Origin: DASRCB01 sp035653295
Lineage (GTDB): Bacteria; Acidobacteriota; Terriglobia; Bryobacterales; Bryobacteraceae
DNA length: 15,981 nt
Reading direction: 5' to 3'
NCBI GenBank assembly: GCA_035653295.1
Contig: DASRCB010000217.1
Location: forward strand, 1 to 15,981
Notes under the pieces: generated by a model
The model's database searches: none
What the model was told of the DNA's origin: nothing
Seen by the model: only the letters and a program-made list of their open reading frames with translations
Position numbers and translations under genes: made by a program
In this document: piece after piece, positions 7,577-15,890 of the stretch
Numbering within the stretch: position 1 is the stretch's first letter
How the letters are laid out: each line of letters starts with the position of its first letter

Positions 7577-8857
7577 CTAATCGACAGACCAGATAACGGC
7601 GCCATCCACGATGGTCGCCACCGGACCGCCGCGGAACGTTCGGCCGTGAAACGGCGAGTTGCGGCTTTTGGAATGCGAGCGGTTCACGTCCCACGTCCAC
7701 TGCCGGTTGGGATCGAAGATGGTCAGGTCGGCGGTGGCGCCGGGGCGCAGAGTTCCGCGGTCCAGATTCAGGATGCGCGCGGGCCCGGTGGTGAACAACG
7801 CGACCATGCGCGCGAGGGTAATATGGCCGGGATGAACGAGCCTGTCGAGAGCCAGGCCCAGCGCGGTTTCCAGCCCGATGATGCCGAACGGGCAGCGCTC
7901 GAACTCCTGCATTTTCTCGCTGCCGGCGTGGGGGGCGTGGTCAGTGGCAATCGCATCCACGGCGCCCGACGCGATCCCCTGTATGACCGCATTCACGTGC
8001 TCGTGGCCGCGCAGTGGCGGCTTCATTTTGTAGTTACTGTCGTAGGGTGGCATATCCTCGTCCGCCAGGGCGAGGTGGTGCGGAGTCGCTTCGCAGGTCA
8101 CCGGCAGCCCGCGCGAGCGCGCGAAGGCGACCATCTCAATGGCGTGCCGGGTGGAGATGTGGGCGACGTGATACCGCGCGCCGGTGAGTTCGGCGAGGAG
8201 TATGTCGCGAGCCACCATGACTTCCTCCGAGACAGCGGGGATGCCGCGCAGCCCACGCCGCACGCTCTCCACGCCCTCGTGCATGTCGCCGCCGGAGCTG
8301 AGGTGCAGGTCCTCGCAGTGATCGATGACCGGCAGATGCATGGCCGCCGCGGTTTCCATTGCGCGGCGCATCACGCGCGAGTTCATCACCGGCCGGCCGT
8401 CGTCGGATATGGCGACGATGCCGGCCTGTTTCATGGAGCCAATTGCCGCCAATTCCTCGCCTTCGCTGCCGGTTGTGATCGCTCCGATGGGGTAGACGTT
8501 CACCTTCGCCATTCGCCAGGCCGTTTCAACGATGAAGCGGGTTACCGTGGCATTGTCGTTCACCGGCTGGGTGTTGGGCATGCAGCAGATGGAGGTGAAG
8601 CCTCCGGCGGCGGCGGCGCGCGCGCCGGTTTCGATGGTTTCCGCGTGCTCAAAACCAGGCTCGCGCAGGTGCACGTGCATGTCAATAAAACCTGGCGCGA
8701 CCACCAGGCCCGACGCGTCGTACTCTTCGGCGCCGGTGGCATCGATATTGTTTTCTACCGCGGCGATGACGCCGCCGTCGATGGCTACATCGCTGACGGC
8801 ATCGAGGCCGGACGCAGGATCGATCACCCGGCCGTTCCTGATGACCAGCTTGGCCAT
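7577..8857 (-). CDS. pyrC: Dihydroorotase (class I)
   Basis: Third step of pyrimidine synthesis: closes carbamoyl aspartate to dihydroorotate in the cytoplasm. The 426-residue length and motifs fit the class I (long, amidohydrolase) type. The metal ligands are visible: H61 and H63 in DMHVHLREPG, D152/D153 in the SDDGRP segment, H180, H233 in AHIST and D306 in ATDHAPH. The substrate motif MPNTQP is at about 93-98. Since these ligands are intact it should be an active enzyme, not the inactive pseudo-DHOase that sometimes accompanies pyrB. The start codon shares one base with the pyrB stop (TGATG), and a good ribosome site lies inside pyrB. Confidence 0.97.
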   Translation of the reverse strand: MAKLVIRNGRVIDPASGLDAVSDVAIDGGVIAAVENNIDATGAEEYDASGLVVAPGFIDMHVHLREPGFEHAETIETGARAAAAGGFTSICCMPNTQPVNDNATVTRFIVETAWRMAKVNVYPIGAITTGSEGEELAAIGSMKQAGIVAISDDGRPVMNSRVMRRAMETAAAMHLPVIDHCEDLHLSSGGDMHEGVESVRRGLRGIPAVSEEVMVARDILLAELTGARYHVAHISTRHAIEMVAFARSRGLPVTCEATPHHLALADEDMPPYDSNYKMKPPLRGHEHVNAVIQGIASGAVDAIATDHAPHAGSEKMQEFERCPFGIIGLETALGLALDRLVHPGHITLARMVALFTTGPARILNLDRGTLRPGATADLTIFDPNRQWTWDVNRSHSKSRNSPFHGRTFRGGPVATIVDGAVIWSVD

Positions 8858-9780
8858 CAGTTGTTCTCCGCCGCGGGGGCCAGAATCCGCTCCAGCACGG
8901 CCATGCGCACGGCGACGCCATTCTCGACCTGGTTCAGGATGACCGACTTTTGGGAATCGGCTACCTCCGATGAGATCTCGCGGCCGCGGTTGATGGGGCC
9001 GGGGTGCATCACAATGACATCGCGATGCGCGAGCTCGACATGCTCCGGGCGCAACCCGTAAAACCGGAAGTATTCGGAGGCAGGGATGGCCGGCTCGTGC
9101 ATGCGCTCCAGCTGAACGCGTAACATCATGATCACGTCGGCGTTTTTTATGGCGTCGCGCATATCGTGCGTGAGGCGAACCCCGGGAGCGATCTTCGCCA
9201 GTTCCCGCGGGAGCAGAGCCGGCGGTCCACAGAGCACTGTCTGGGCGCCGTAGCGGGACAGGAGGTAAATGTTCGAACGCGCGACGCGGCTGTGGGCGAT
9301 GTCGCCAATGATGGCCACGTGGAGGTTTTCGAGGGTGCCGCGACGATCGAGAATGGTCCGGGCATCCAGCAGCGCCTGCGTGGGATGTTCGTGTGTACCG
9401 TCGCCGGCGTTGATGATGGGCGTGGGCAGATGTCGCGCCAGGAAATGCGGCGCGCCGGATGCGGCGTGGCGCATTACGATAGCGTCCGGGCGCATGGCGG
9501 CCAGCGTGTTCAGGGTATCGACCAGCGACTCGCCCTTGGAAACGCTCGACGCCGAAGCGCTGATGGATACCGTGTCCGCTCCAAGGCGCTTGGCCGCGAT
9601 CTCGAAGCTGGTCCGCGTGCGCGTGGAGGCTTCGAAGAAGAGGTTGACCACGGAACGGCCGCGCAGTACGTCAAGACGCCGGAAGCTCTGGTTCTGGATG
9701 GGTTGAAAATGCCGGGTGCGATCGAGGATGGCCTGAATCTCAGAGCGTTCCAGCTGCTCGATGCCGAGAAGTCCGGGCAT
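8857..9780 (-). CDS. pyrB: Aspartate carbamoyltransferase catalytic subunit
   Basis: Makes carbamoyl aspartate from carbamoyl phosphate and aspartate, the committed pyrimidine step. The 307-residue protein has the carbamoyl-phosphate motif FFEASTRTRTSFE (S52-T-R-T-R56), the KGES loop with K82, HPTQALLD at 132-139 and MHPGPINRG near the C-terminus. All catalytic motifs of the family are intact. No pyrI regulatory subunit is present nearby; together with an adjacent pyrC this suggests a PyrI-independent trimer or a PyrB/PyrC complex of the kind known from Aquifex. The ATG at 9780 is two bases after the pyrR stop. Confidence 0.97.
   Translation of the reverse strand: MPGLLGIEQLERSEIQAILDRTRHFQPIQNQSFRRLDVLRGRSVVNLFFEASTRTRTSFEIAAKRLGADTVSISASASSVSKGESLVDTLNTLAAMRPDAIVMRHAASGAPHFLARHLPTPIINAGDGTHEHPTQALLDARTILDRRGTLENLHVAIIGDIAHSRVARSNIYLLSRYGAQTVLCGPPALLPRELAKIAPGVRLTHDMRDAIKNADVIMMLRVQLERMHEPAIPASEYFRFYGLRPEHVELAHRDVIVMHPGPINRGREISSEVADSQKSVILNQVENGVAVRMAVLERILAPAAENN
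8864..8869 (-). promoter_or_regulatory. Ribosome binding site of pyrC
   Basis: On the minus strand GGAGAA ends six bases before the pyrC ATG at 8857, within the last codons of pyrB. It supports that start and suggests pyrC is translated by re-initiation after pyrB. Confidence 0.6.
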
Positions 9781-9782
9781 TG

Positions 9783-10334
9783 CTAATCGACACGCTCCAC
9801 GAGAAGGACCTTCTCCGTGTTATCCACCTCGTTGAACTTGACCTCGATAATTTCCTTTGCCGTAGTCTGGACCTGGCGGCCGACATAGCGCGCCGCAATG
9901 GGCAACTCGCGGTGGCCACGGTCGATGAGAACCAGCAGTTGGACGCGATCGGGCCGGCCGTGGTCGAAAAGCGCGTCAAGCGCAGCGCGAATCGTTCGAC
10001 CGGTGTAGAGCACATCATCGGTGAGGACGATATCGCGGCCGGTTATCGGAAAATTGATCTCGGTCGCGTTGTGGACCGGGCGGTCGGCTACGGTGGACAG
10101 GTCGTCGCGATAAAGGTTGATGTCCAGTACGCCGACGGGGATCTCGCGGTTCTCGAGTCTCTGAATCTTGGCGGCCAGGCGCGTGGCGAGGGGAACGCCG
10201 CGGCGGCGAATGCCGATGAAGGCGAGGCGGTCGAGGTTTTCGGTTTTCTCCAGCACCTCGTGAGCCAGCCGCACCAGGGTGCGGTCGATTTCCGAAGCGC
10301 TCATCAACTGAGCCTTCTCGCGAGTCTGAGCCAT
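9783..10334 (-). CDS. pyrR: PyrR: pyrimidine regulator / uracil phosphoribosyltransferase
   Basis: In other bacteria PyrR senses UMP and controls pyr mRNA by attenuation or translational repression, and it often has uracil phosphoribosyltransferase activity. The PRPP-binding loop is exact (LTDDVLYTGRTIRAALDAL), and the family motifs LYRDDLS and LIDRGHRELPI are present. The ATG at 10334 gives 183 residues and aligns the N-terminus (REKAQLM) with the usual KAVILD start. A GTG at 10367 and an ATG at 10304 with a GAGAAGG eight bases upstream are alternatives. The gene before it ends only 50 bases away, so there is no room for a classical pyr leader; see the findings. Confidence 0.94.
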   Translation of the reverse strand: MAQTREKAQLMSASEIDRTLVRLAHEVLEKTENLDRLAFIGIRRRGVPLATRLAAKIQRLENREIPVGVLDINLYRDDLSTVADRPVHNATEINFPITGRDIVLTDDVLYTGRTIRAALDALFDHGRPDRVQLLVLIDRGHRELPIAARYVGRQVQTTAKEIIEVKFNEVDNTEKVLLVERVD

Positions 10335-10384
10335 AAACGCGACTGAAGGCACCAGCGTAACATGCACCGCGCGCAGGTTCGGCG

Positions 10385-12127
10385 TTACATTGCCGGGACG
10401 CGCACGATGTTGGAGTACGCGGACTCACCCTCCCCGTTGATGGCGCGCACGCGGTAGCACAGAACGGACCCGTGGGCCGGATGCGTGTCCGTGAAGGTGG
10501 AGACCGAACCCGAAGAAGCGATGCGGCGCCACTCCCCGGAATTTCCATCGCGCCGTTCGACCGCAATGTTTGGTGGCGCGCCATGCAGCATCCATCGCAG
10601 GCTGACGCCGGAGCTGTCCACTGACGCGCTCAGATCGCTGGGCGCTTCCGGCAGAACCTTCCAGTCGAAATAGCCGGCGTCGGCGATGGCCATGATGCTG
10701 TCGCGCAACGGCACGGCTTCGAGCGTGTCCGTTGTCCCGGCCTTCCAGTGGAGCGGCGACACGGCGCCCGAAACGACCTCGATCAACACCGGAGTGCGGA
10801 TGCCCGTGTTACTCAGCTTCAGAGTCGTGGTCTGTTGCGGGAACACGCCTCCGGGCTCACTGTGCACGGCCATCCACCAGGCCACGATGGCTTTCCCGTT
10901 GGCGTTACGAAATCCATAGCTCAGCATGGACGCGGGCCGATTCGACGATTCGATCGCGATCTGGCTATCGAGTTTCGTATCGGAGAAAAGTGCGTTCGTA
11001 TTCTGGAAGGCTTGAAAAACCGGGCGCGGGCTGAAGTCATCGGGGAGATTGCGCAGTCCGTGGAGCAGGCCGAAATCATCGTACTCATTGCCATCGACGC
11101 CGGCGGCCAGCAGCCATACGAAGGTGCGCACTCCGAAAGCGTGGTTGTAGATCATGCCGCGCGGAACGTACTTCGCCTGCACGCTTTCATCCGAACCGCG
11201 CCAGGAGGCGATGGAGTTGAACTCATCATCCCAGAAGACGATATCGCCGCGAATGCCGGGATAGTCGCGCACGGCGCGACGCAGCTTCGCCGGCGAATCA
11301 TTGCCGTACGCCCCGGAGTCCATCGTCTCAGGGTTCAGGTTACGGCCGTAGCCGGGATAAGTATGGTAAGCGAAGACGTCGATATCCGCGGCGCAGCGGC
11401 AGGCGTCCAGCGCGCGCCGCGCGAAGTCCGCCGAGGGGTCAGACTGTCCGCCATAGATGACTTTGGCCTGGGGGTCCGTCTGGTGCACCGCCGGCACGAA
11501 AGCGGCGAGCAGGCGTCCGTACTCTTCCGGGTTGCCCCATGGATTCCAGTAACCAATATCCTGCTCGTTCCACAAGGCGTAATAGCGAATGCGCCCGCGG
11601 AAATGATTCACCGTCCACTTCACGTATCTTACGAACGCCTCGATCTGTTCCGGGGTTTTCGGCGGATAGAAGATAGAGAAGATGCTCCGGTCATCATTAT
11701 GAAAGCTGCCGGGCTCGGGAGTGATCTCGTCCGGCCGCCGTCCTGATGGCGACGTATACATCGGATTCCCGTACAGTAACTGGACCTGGATCTGGACGCC
11801 GTTATCGATCAGGGAATCGACATAGTCGTCGACTTCCGGGGCTATGGCGTATACGCCGCGTTTCCGCTCCACCCAGTCCCAGCTGGTCGGCTCGGAGCTG
11901 TTTTCATACTGGCCGATGCGGATCCAGCTCACGCCGGCGTCGAACATTCGCGTCCACCACCAGCGGTTCCAGGGCAAATACGGATCACGCGGCAGGTCGG
12001 AGTTGATGCCGAAGCCATCGCGGATCTGCGACGACCGTTTGGGCGGCACACGGTCGGGGATGGTCTGCGCCGCGGCTGAGATCGCGAGCAAAAGCCAAAG
12101 CGGCAGACACTTCTTAGCGATGGACAT
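10385..12127 (-). CDS. Secreted clan GH-A glycoside hydrolase with C-terminal Fn3 domain
   Basis: A 580-residue secreted protein predicted to cut a glycosidic bond by the retaining mechanism. It starts with a signal peptide (about 1-21, ending ISAAAQ). A TIM-barrel domain follows (about 35-400). Barrel-strand motifs of clan GH-A are visible: the acid/base pair N187-E188 in LWNEQD, H255 in FAYHTY, and a probable nucleophile E302 in WDDEFNS. A beta-rich linker region (about 400-490) and a fibronectin type III domain (about 494-580, ending YRVRAINGEGESAYSNIV) complete it. It looks most like GH39-type proteins, but I cannot assign the family or substrate. It lies 33 bases after the O-antigen ligase-like gene, so a role in processing the local polysaccharide is plausible. 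Unknown alternative: a plant-polysaccharide degrading enzyme. Confidence 0.82.
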   Translation of the reverse strand: MSIAKKCLPLWLLLAISAAAQTIPDRVPPKRSSQIRDGFGINSDLPRDPYLPWNRWWWTRMFDAGVSWIRIGQYENSSEPTSWDWVERKRGVYAIAPEVDDYVDSLIDNGVQIQVQLLYGNPMYTSPSGRRPDEITPEPGSFHNDDRSIFSIFYPPKTPEQIEAFVRYVKWTVNHFRGRIRYYALWNEQDIGYWNPWGNPEEYGRLLAAFVPAVHQTDPQAKVIYGGQSDPSADFARRALDACRCAADIDVFAYHTYPGYGRNLNPETMDSGAYGNDSPAKLRRAVRDYPGIRGDIVFWDDEFNSIASWRGSDESVQAKYVPRGMIYNHAFGVRTFVWLLAAGVDGNEYDDFGLLHGLRNLPDDFSPRPVFQAFQNTNALFSDTKLDSQIAIESSNRPASMLSYGFRNANGKAIVAWWMAVHSEPGGVFPQQTTTLKLSNTGIRTPVLIEVVSGAVSPLHWKAGTTDTLEAVPLRDSIMAIADAGYFDWKVLPEAPSDLSASVDSSGVSLRWMLHGAPPNIAVERRDGNSGEWRRIASSGSVSTFTDTHPAHGSVLCYRVRAINGEGESAYSNIVRVPAM

Positions 12128-12160
12128 GGATGGCTGCGATTATATCGAGCGGCGCGGGTT

Positions 12161-13432
12161 TCAGGTACGGCGGCGAAGCGGCCGGGACGGTTCGGCGCTC
12201 TGGTCCGACGAGCTTCTTTCAGCAGCTGCAATGAGAACCGCGACGAGGATCACGATCGGGTAGTTATAGAAATTGAAGTCTACGACGCTGTGCAGAAAGA
12301 CGATGGTGACGCCCAGCGCTTCCGGTGAACGGAGCGCGCGCGCGGCGGTGCGGCCGGCGATAGCGAGCCAGGCAAGTAAGAATGGGATCCCTCCATCGCA
12401 CGCCCACTCGGCCCAGTCATCATGCGCATGATTGACAAACCGGCCGGGATCGATGATTGCGAAACGGGGATACACCGAGGGCCAACTCCCGAGGCCGAAG
12501 CCCATCCAGGGCCGCGCGCGGAACATGGCCAGAGATGAAATGAGAAACTCGCGCCGGTAGCGAAATGGATCGGATTGCGCGAATTGCTGCAGGACGAAGC
12601 GCCAGCCGGCGGCCGTTGCAAGAACAGCGGCCAGGGCCAGAATGACAGCGGCCGGCCGCATCGTCGTTGCCGTGAAACCATCGCGGTAGATGGCCGTTGC
12701 CAGCACCACCACGATCTCCAGAACCACGAGGATCAGGCCAGCGCGGGAGCCTCCGCCGACGACGCTGGCGAACATAACGCCGGCGCCGACGGCGTACAGG
12801 GCCCATCGTTCATGGCCGCGGAACACCTCCACCAGCGCAAGGGGGAGCAGAAGTTCGATGAAGGCGGAATAACGATCACGGTTTAGAAACGAAGCCATCG
12901 GCTTATCGACGTTGTGCGTCTCGATGAGCCAGAAGATGCGCTGGTGCGTGGTGAGCATCTGCGCGATGGCCACCAGGGACATCAGAACGCCAAACACGAT
13001 GAGAAACTGCCGGAACCCGTGCAGAACTTTGGGAAACTGGAAAGCTTCGCAGCCAATCCAGTAGCAGGCGACGGCTCCACTTAAGAGGATGACTGACGAG
13101 AGTGTCCCGAATTCGAAGACGGTTCTCGCGGTGAGAAGCTGTACGACTCCCCAGAGTGGCAGGAAGACCAGAAACGGCAGGGTGTAGCTGAAGACGAAGG
13201 GCAGCGTGCCGCGCGCACACGATGTCAGCAGCCAAAGGCAGGTGGCAAACAGAACGGAGCAGGCGGCGGCGGGCGGCCACAGGTCGTACAGAAAGGCCGT
13301 GAGTACAAGGAAAACGATAGTGCTCGCGAGGATGATCGCCGCGGCGCGAGGGGCAAACTGCTGAGATGACAGAGTTACAAATCGGGGATCCTGAGGCGCA
13401 AAAACACTGCCATGTTCCGGATTACGCGCCAT
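12161..13432 (-). CDS. O-antigen ligase / polymerase-like membrane protein (Wzy_C domain)
   Basis: An integral membrane protein with roughly ten or more hydrophobic segments across about 423 residues. A large periplasmic loop in the second half contains GFGLGSWPSVYPRF followed by the family's histidine element NHAHDDWAEWACDGG, the hallmark of the O-antigen ligase/Wzy_C superfamily. Members either ligate or polymerise lipid-linked glycans, or glycosylate proteins; sequence alone does not separate these. The start is uncertain: ATG 13432 is preferred because residues added by ATG 13465 or TTG 13489 do not look like a membrane-protein N-terminus, but no option has a clear ribosome site. It sits between the sugar aminotransferase and the secreted glycosidase on the same strand. 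Confidence 0.87.
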   Translation of the reverse strand: MARNPEHGSVFAPQDPRFVTLSSQQFAPRAAAIILASTIVFLVLTAFLYDLWPPAAACSVLFATCLWLLTSCARGTLPFVFSYTLPFLVFLPLWGVVQLLTARTVFEFGTLSSVILLSGAVACYWIGCEAFQFPKVLHGFRQFLIVFGVLMSLVAIAQMLTTHQRIFWLIETHNVDKPMASFLNRDRYSAFIELLLPLALVEVFRGHERWALYAVGAGVMFASVVGGGSRAGLILVVLEIVVVLATAIYRDGFTATTMRPAAVILALAAVLATAAGWRFVLQQFAQSDPFRYRREFLISSLAMFRARPWMGFGLGSWPSVYPRFAIIDPGRFVNHAHDDWAEWACDGGIPFLLAWLAIAGRTAARALRSPEALGVTIVFLHSVVDFNFYNYPIVILVAVLIAAAERSSSDQSAEPSRPLRRRT

Positions 13433-13495
13433 ATCGGATGGGTTCGGTTGCGTCCAGCATAACATTGCGCCATGAAACCGGCGCTGCAATGGCCC

Positions 13496-14674
13496 TTAGG
13501 TATGCGGGCCGGATGGCGTCGACGCAGGATGGGGCAGGGGGTGTTCCACTGGCGGAAGTTGTCGCTCCGGCCTGGAGTCCGGCGCGGACAGCACAGTGGC
13601 TGCGACGTGCGCGATCATTTCACGAGTCAGTTCGGGATAAATCGGCAGGGCGAGGACGCGCCGGGCAGCCGATTCGGCCTCGGGCAGATGCAGGCCCTCG
13701 GGCACGACTCCGGCAAAGCACTCCTGCTTATGCAGCGGCACAGGATAATAGACCTCGGTCCCCACGCCGGCGCGATCCAGAACGTTGCGAACGTGCTCCC
13801 GGTTATCGATCCGAATCACGTACTGGTTGAAAGTGCTGACACACTCAGGCGCGATGAAGGGAGTCGTGACGGCGGTGTTTCTGAAGAGCGCACCGTATAA
13901 GGCGGCGTTGGCGCGGCGCCGTTCGGACCAGGCCTCGAGATGAGTCGATTTGACTTTCAGGACGGCGGCCTGGATGGGATCCAGACGAAAATTGCCGCCG
14001 ATGTACTTGTGGTAGTACTTCGGATGCGCGCCATGGTTGCGCATCAGCAGAAGGCGTTCATACAACCGCCGGTCATTAGTCACGACCATTCCGGCATCTC
14101 CCGCCGCACCGAGATTCTTGCTGGGAAAGAAGCTAAGGCAGCCGGCAGCGCCAATACTGCCGGCTTTACGGCCTCTATAGGATGCGGCGATCGACTGAGC
14201 GGCATCCTCGATTACGTGGAGACCATGGCGTTCGGCTACCTCCATAATCGGGTCCATGTCGCACATTTGCCCGAACAGGTGAACCGGAAGGATGGCTTTG
14301 GTTCGTGGAGTAATGGCCGGTTCAATTAGAGCAGGGTTGATGTTCAGGGTCCGTGGGTCGATATCGACGAACACCGGCGTGGCGCCCACGCGGGCAATTG
14401 AACCGGCGGTGGCGAAGAAGGTGAAGGGAGTCGTAATCACCTCGTCCCCGGCGCCGATCTCCACGCTCATGAGCGTACAGATCAGCGCATCGGTGCCGCT
14501 CGAAACCCCGACCGCGTAGCGGCAGCCGGACATGCGCGCGATAATCTCCTCGAGTTCGGCGACCTTCGGTCCACCGATACAAACCTGAGAGTCGAGCACA
14601 TCCGCGACCGCGGCCAGGATCTCTTCTTTGACCGATACATACTGGGCTCGCAGATCCAGTAAGGGAATTTTCAA
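13496..14674 (-). CDS. DegT/DnrJ/EryC1/StrS-family sugar aminotransferase
   Basis: A PLP-dependent enzyme predicted to transfer an amino group to a keto sugar nucleotide, supplying an amino sugar for a surface glycan. PLP-site residues are present: the SSGTDAL loop (58-64), D157 in VIEDAAQS, and the lysine K186 in FFPSKNLGA. The N-terminal MKIPLLDL is typical. The start must be the TTG at 14674, since no ATG or GTG lies near it in frame; GGAAG about 11 bases upstream may be its ribosome site. The C-terminal 25 residues or so are proline-rich and extend past the usual family end. The nucleotide-sugar substrate is unknown. No dehydratase or oxidase that would make the keto sugar is in view. Confidence 0.92.
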   Translation of the reverse strand: MKIPLLDLRAQYVSVKEEILAAVADVLDSQVCIGGPKVAELEEIIARMSGCRYAVGVSSGTDALICTLMSVEIGAGDEVITTPFTFFATAGSIARVGATPVFVDIDPRTLNINPALIEPAITPRTKAILPVHLFGQMCDMDPIMEVAERHGLHVIEDAAQSIAASYRGRKAGSIGAAGCLSFFPSKNLGAAGDAGMVVTNDRRLYERLLLMRNHGAHPKYYHKYIGGNFRLDPIQAAVLKVKSTHLEAWSERRRANAALYGALFRNTAVTTPFIAPECVSTFNQYVIRIDNREHVRNVLDRAGVGTEVYYPVPLHKQECFAGVVPEGLHLPEAESAARRVLALPIYPELTREMIAHVAATVLSAPDSRPERQLPPVEHPLPHPASTPSGPHT

Positions 14675-14759
14675 ATGGTGGCCTGCTTCCGGAAGGCTGC
14701 ATCGACGCGCAGCCTTGTTTCATGATATTCCCCGTGCGGCGCGGGGTTCCGGGATGATC

Positions 14760-15743
14760 TCAGGCGGACGCGCTGGCTTTTATGGTTCGGGAAGAAGCCA
14801 GCTGCTTGCTGATCCACGCGTATGTGCGCGCCAGCCCTGCTCGAAGCGGCTCTTTGGGCTCCCACCCCAGCATCTTCCGGCAAAGGCGGTTATCCGAGTT
14901 CCTGCCGCGCACGCCGAGGGGGCCTTCGATATGGCGAATCTGAATGTTCTTCCCGGCGATTCCGGCGACAATCTCCACGAGCTGATTGATCGAGACCATT
15001 TCTTCGGAACCGATGTTTACCGGGCCGGAGAATGAGGATTGCATCAGACGCATCACGCCATCGAGGCACTCATCAATGTAGAGAAAGGATCGCGTCTGTT
15101 TCCCGTCACCCCAGATCTCGATCACGCCGCCGTCGGACGCTTCAGCGACCTTGCGGCAGATGGCGGCGGGCGCCTTCTCGCGGCCTCCGTCCCAGGTGCC
15201 CTCCGGGCCGAAGATGTTGTGAAATCTGGTGATTCGCACTTCAACACCGTAATTTCGAGCGTAGGCGAGATAGAGACGCTCGCTGAAAAGCTTCTCCCAT
15301 CCGTACTCGCTGTCCGGAGCGGCAGGGTAAGCGGACTCCTCCGAACAAGTGGGGTTGTCCGGGTCGAGCTGATTGTATTCCGGGTAGATGCAGGCCGAGG
15401 AAGAGTAAAAAAACTTTTTGACGCCGCTCAGGCGGCCAGCCTCGAGGATATTCAGATTTATGGTCGCCGAATTGTGCATTACGGCGGCGTCGTGTTCTCC
15501 GGTGAAGATGTATCCGGCTCCGCCCATATCAGCGGCCAACTGGTAGGTCTGCTCAACACCGTCGACCGCCGCGCGGGCGACATTCGGGTCGCGCAGATCG
15601 CCGACCAGAAACTCATCAGCGGCCGTAGGCGAATACTCGGGCCGCTTCAGGTCAACGCCGCGCACCCAGCAGCCCTGAGCTTTCAGGCGCTTCACAAGGT
15701 GTGCGCCGATGAATCCGCCTGCTCCAGCAACAAGAATTCTCAT
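14760..15743 (-). CDS. gme: GDP-mannose 3,5-epimerase
   Basis: Converts GDP-D-mannose to GDP-L-galactose (and GDP-L-gulose); the plant enzyme feeds vitamin C synthesis, and bacterial homologues have been described. It is an NAD-dependent short-chain dehydrogenase fold with GAGGFIG at 7-13. Residues match the Arabidopsis catalytic set as I remember it, all with one constant offset of 27: C118, Y147, K151, K190 and R279. Diagnostic stretches include AADMGGAGYIF, SSSACIYPEYNQ, RFHNIFGPEGTW, GGREKAPAAICRK, WGDGKQTRSFLYIDE and GVRGRNSDN. The ATG at 15743 gives 327 residues and places the NAD motif at the extreme N-terminus; upstream in-frame codons to 15836 are not family-like. Here it probably makes a GDP-sugar for the neighbouring glycan genes. 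It is first in the minus-strand run. Confidence 0.93.
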   Translation of the reverse strand: MRILVAGAGGFIGAHLVKRLKAQGCWVRGVDLKRPEYSPTAADEFLVGDLRDPNVARAAVDGVEQTYQLAADMGGAGYIFTGEHDAAVMHNSATINLNILEAGRLSGVKKFFYSSSACIYPEYNQLDPDNPTCSEESAYPAAPDSEYGWEKLFSERLYLAYARNYGVEVRITRFHNIFGPEGTWDGGREKAPAAICRKVAEASDGGVIEIWGDGKQTRSFLYIDECLDGVMRLMQSSFSGPVNIGSEEMVSINQLVEIVAGIAGKNIQIRHIEGPLGVRGRNSDNRLCRKMLGWEPKEPLRAGLARTYAWISKQLASSRTIKASASA

Positions 15744-15861
15744 AAGGCACTTGCTCGCGTCAGCAGATCGCAGGGCCATACCCGAGCGATGGTCTGCAAT
15801 CGAGATAACAGCGAGAATAGCAGAGGTCGAGGCCACCGGCGCGCGGGTAAGGGTGAACGAG

Positions 15862-15873
15862 AGTACTGGTACT
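15862..15873 (+). repeat. Short inverted repeat
   Basis: AGTAC and GTACT are separated by two bases (TG). It lies about 120 bases upstream of the gme start and could be half of an operator, but a five-base arm can easily be chance. Confidence 0.25.
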
Positions 15874-15890
15874 GCGGCCCGGCAGATCGA

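Noticed and set aside
7292..9061. Long plus-strand frame of 589 codons opposite nadD and pyrC
   Set aside because: It lies antisense to two clear enzymes with intact motifs and is arginine/glycine/alanine-rich, as expected for a shadow frame of high-GC coding DNA.
10748..11746. Plus-strand frame of 332 codons opposite the glycosidase
   Set aside because: Shadow of the glycosidase gene, which has a signal peptide and catalytic motifs on the other strand.
12432..12460. TTGACA-like -35 hexamer on the plus strand near 12432
   Set aside because: It lies inside the ligase-like gene on the opposite strand, with only a poor -10 match downstream (TGATTG) and no plus-strand gene to serve.
14730..14746. 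Possible terminator between gme and the aminotransferase (CCCCG, 7 bases, CGGGG)
   Set aside because: The five-base stem is not followed by a T-run on the minus strand, so it is not a convincing intrinsic terminator.
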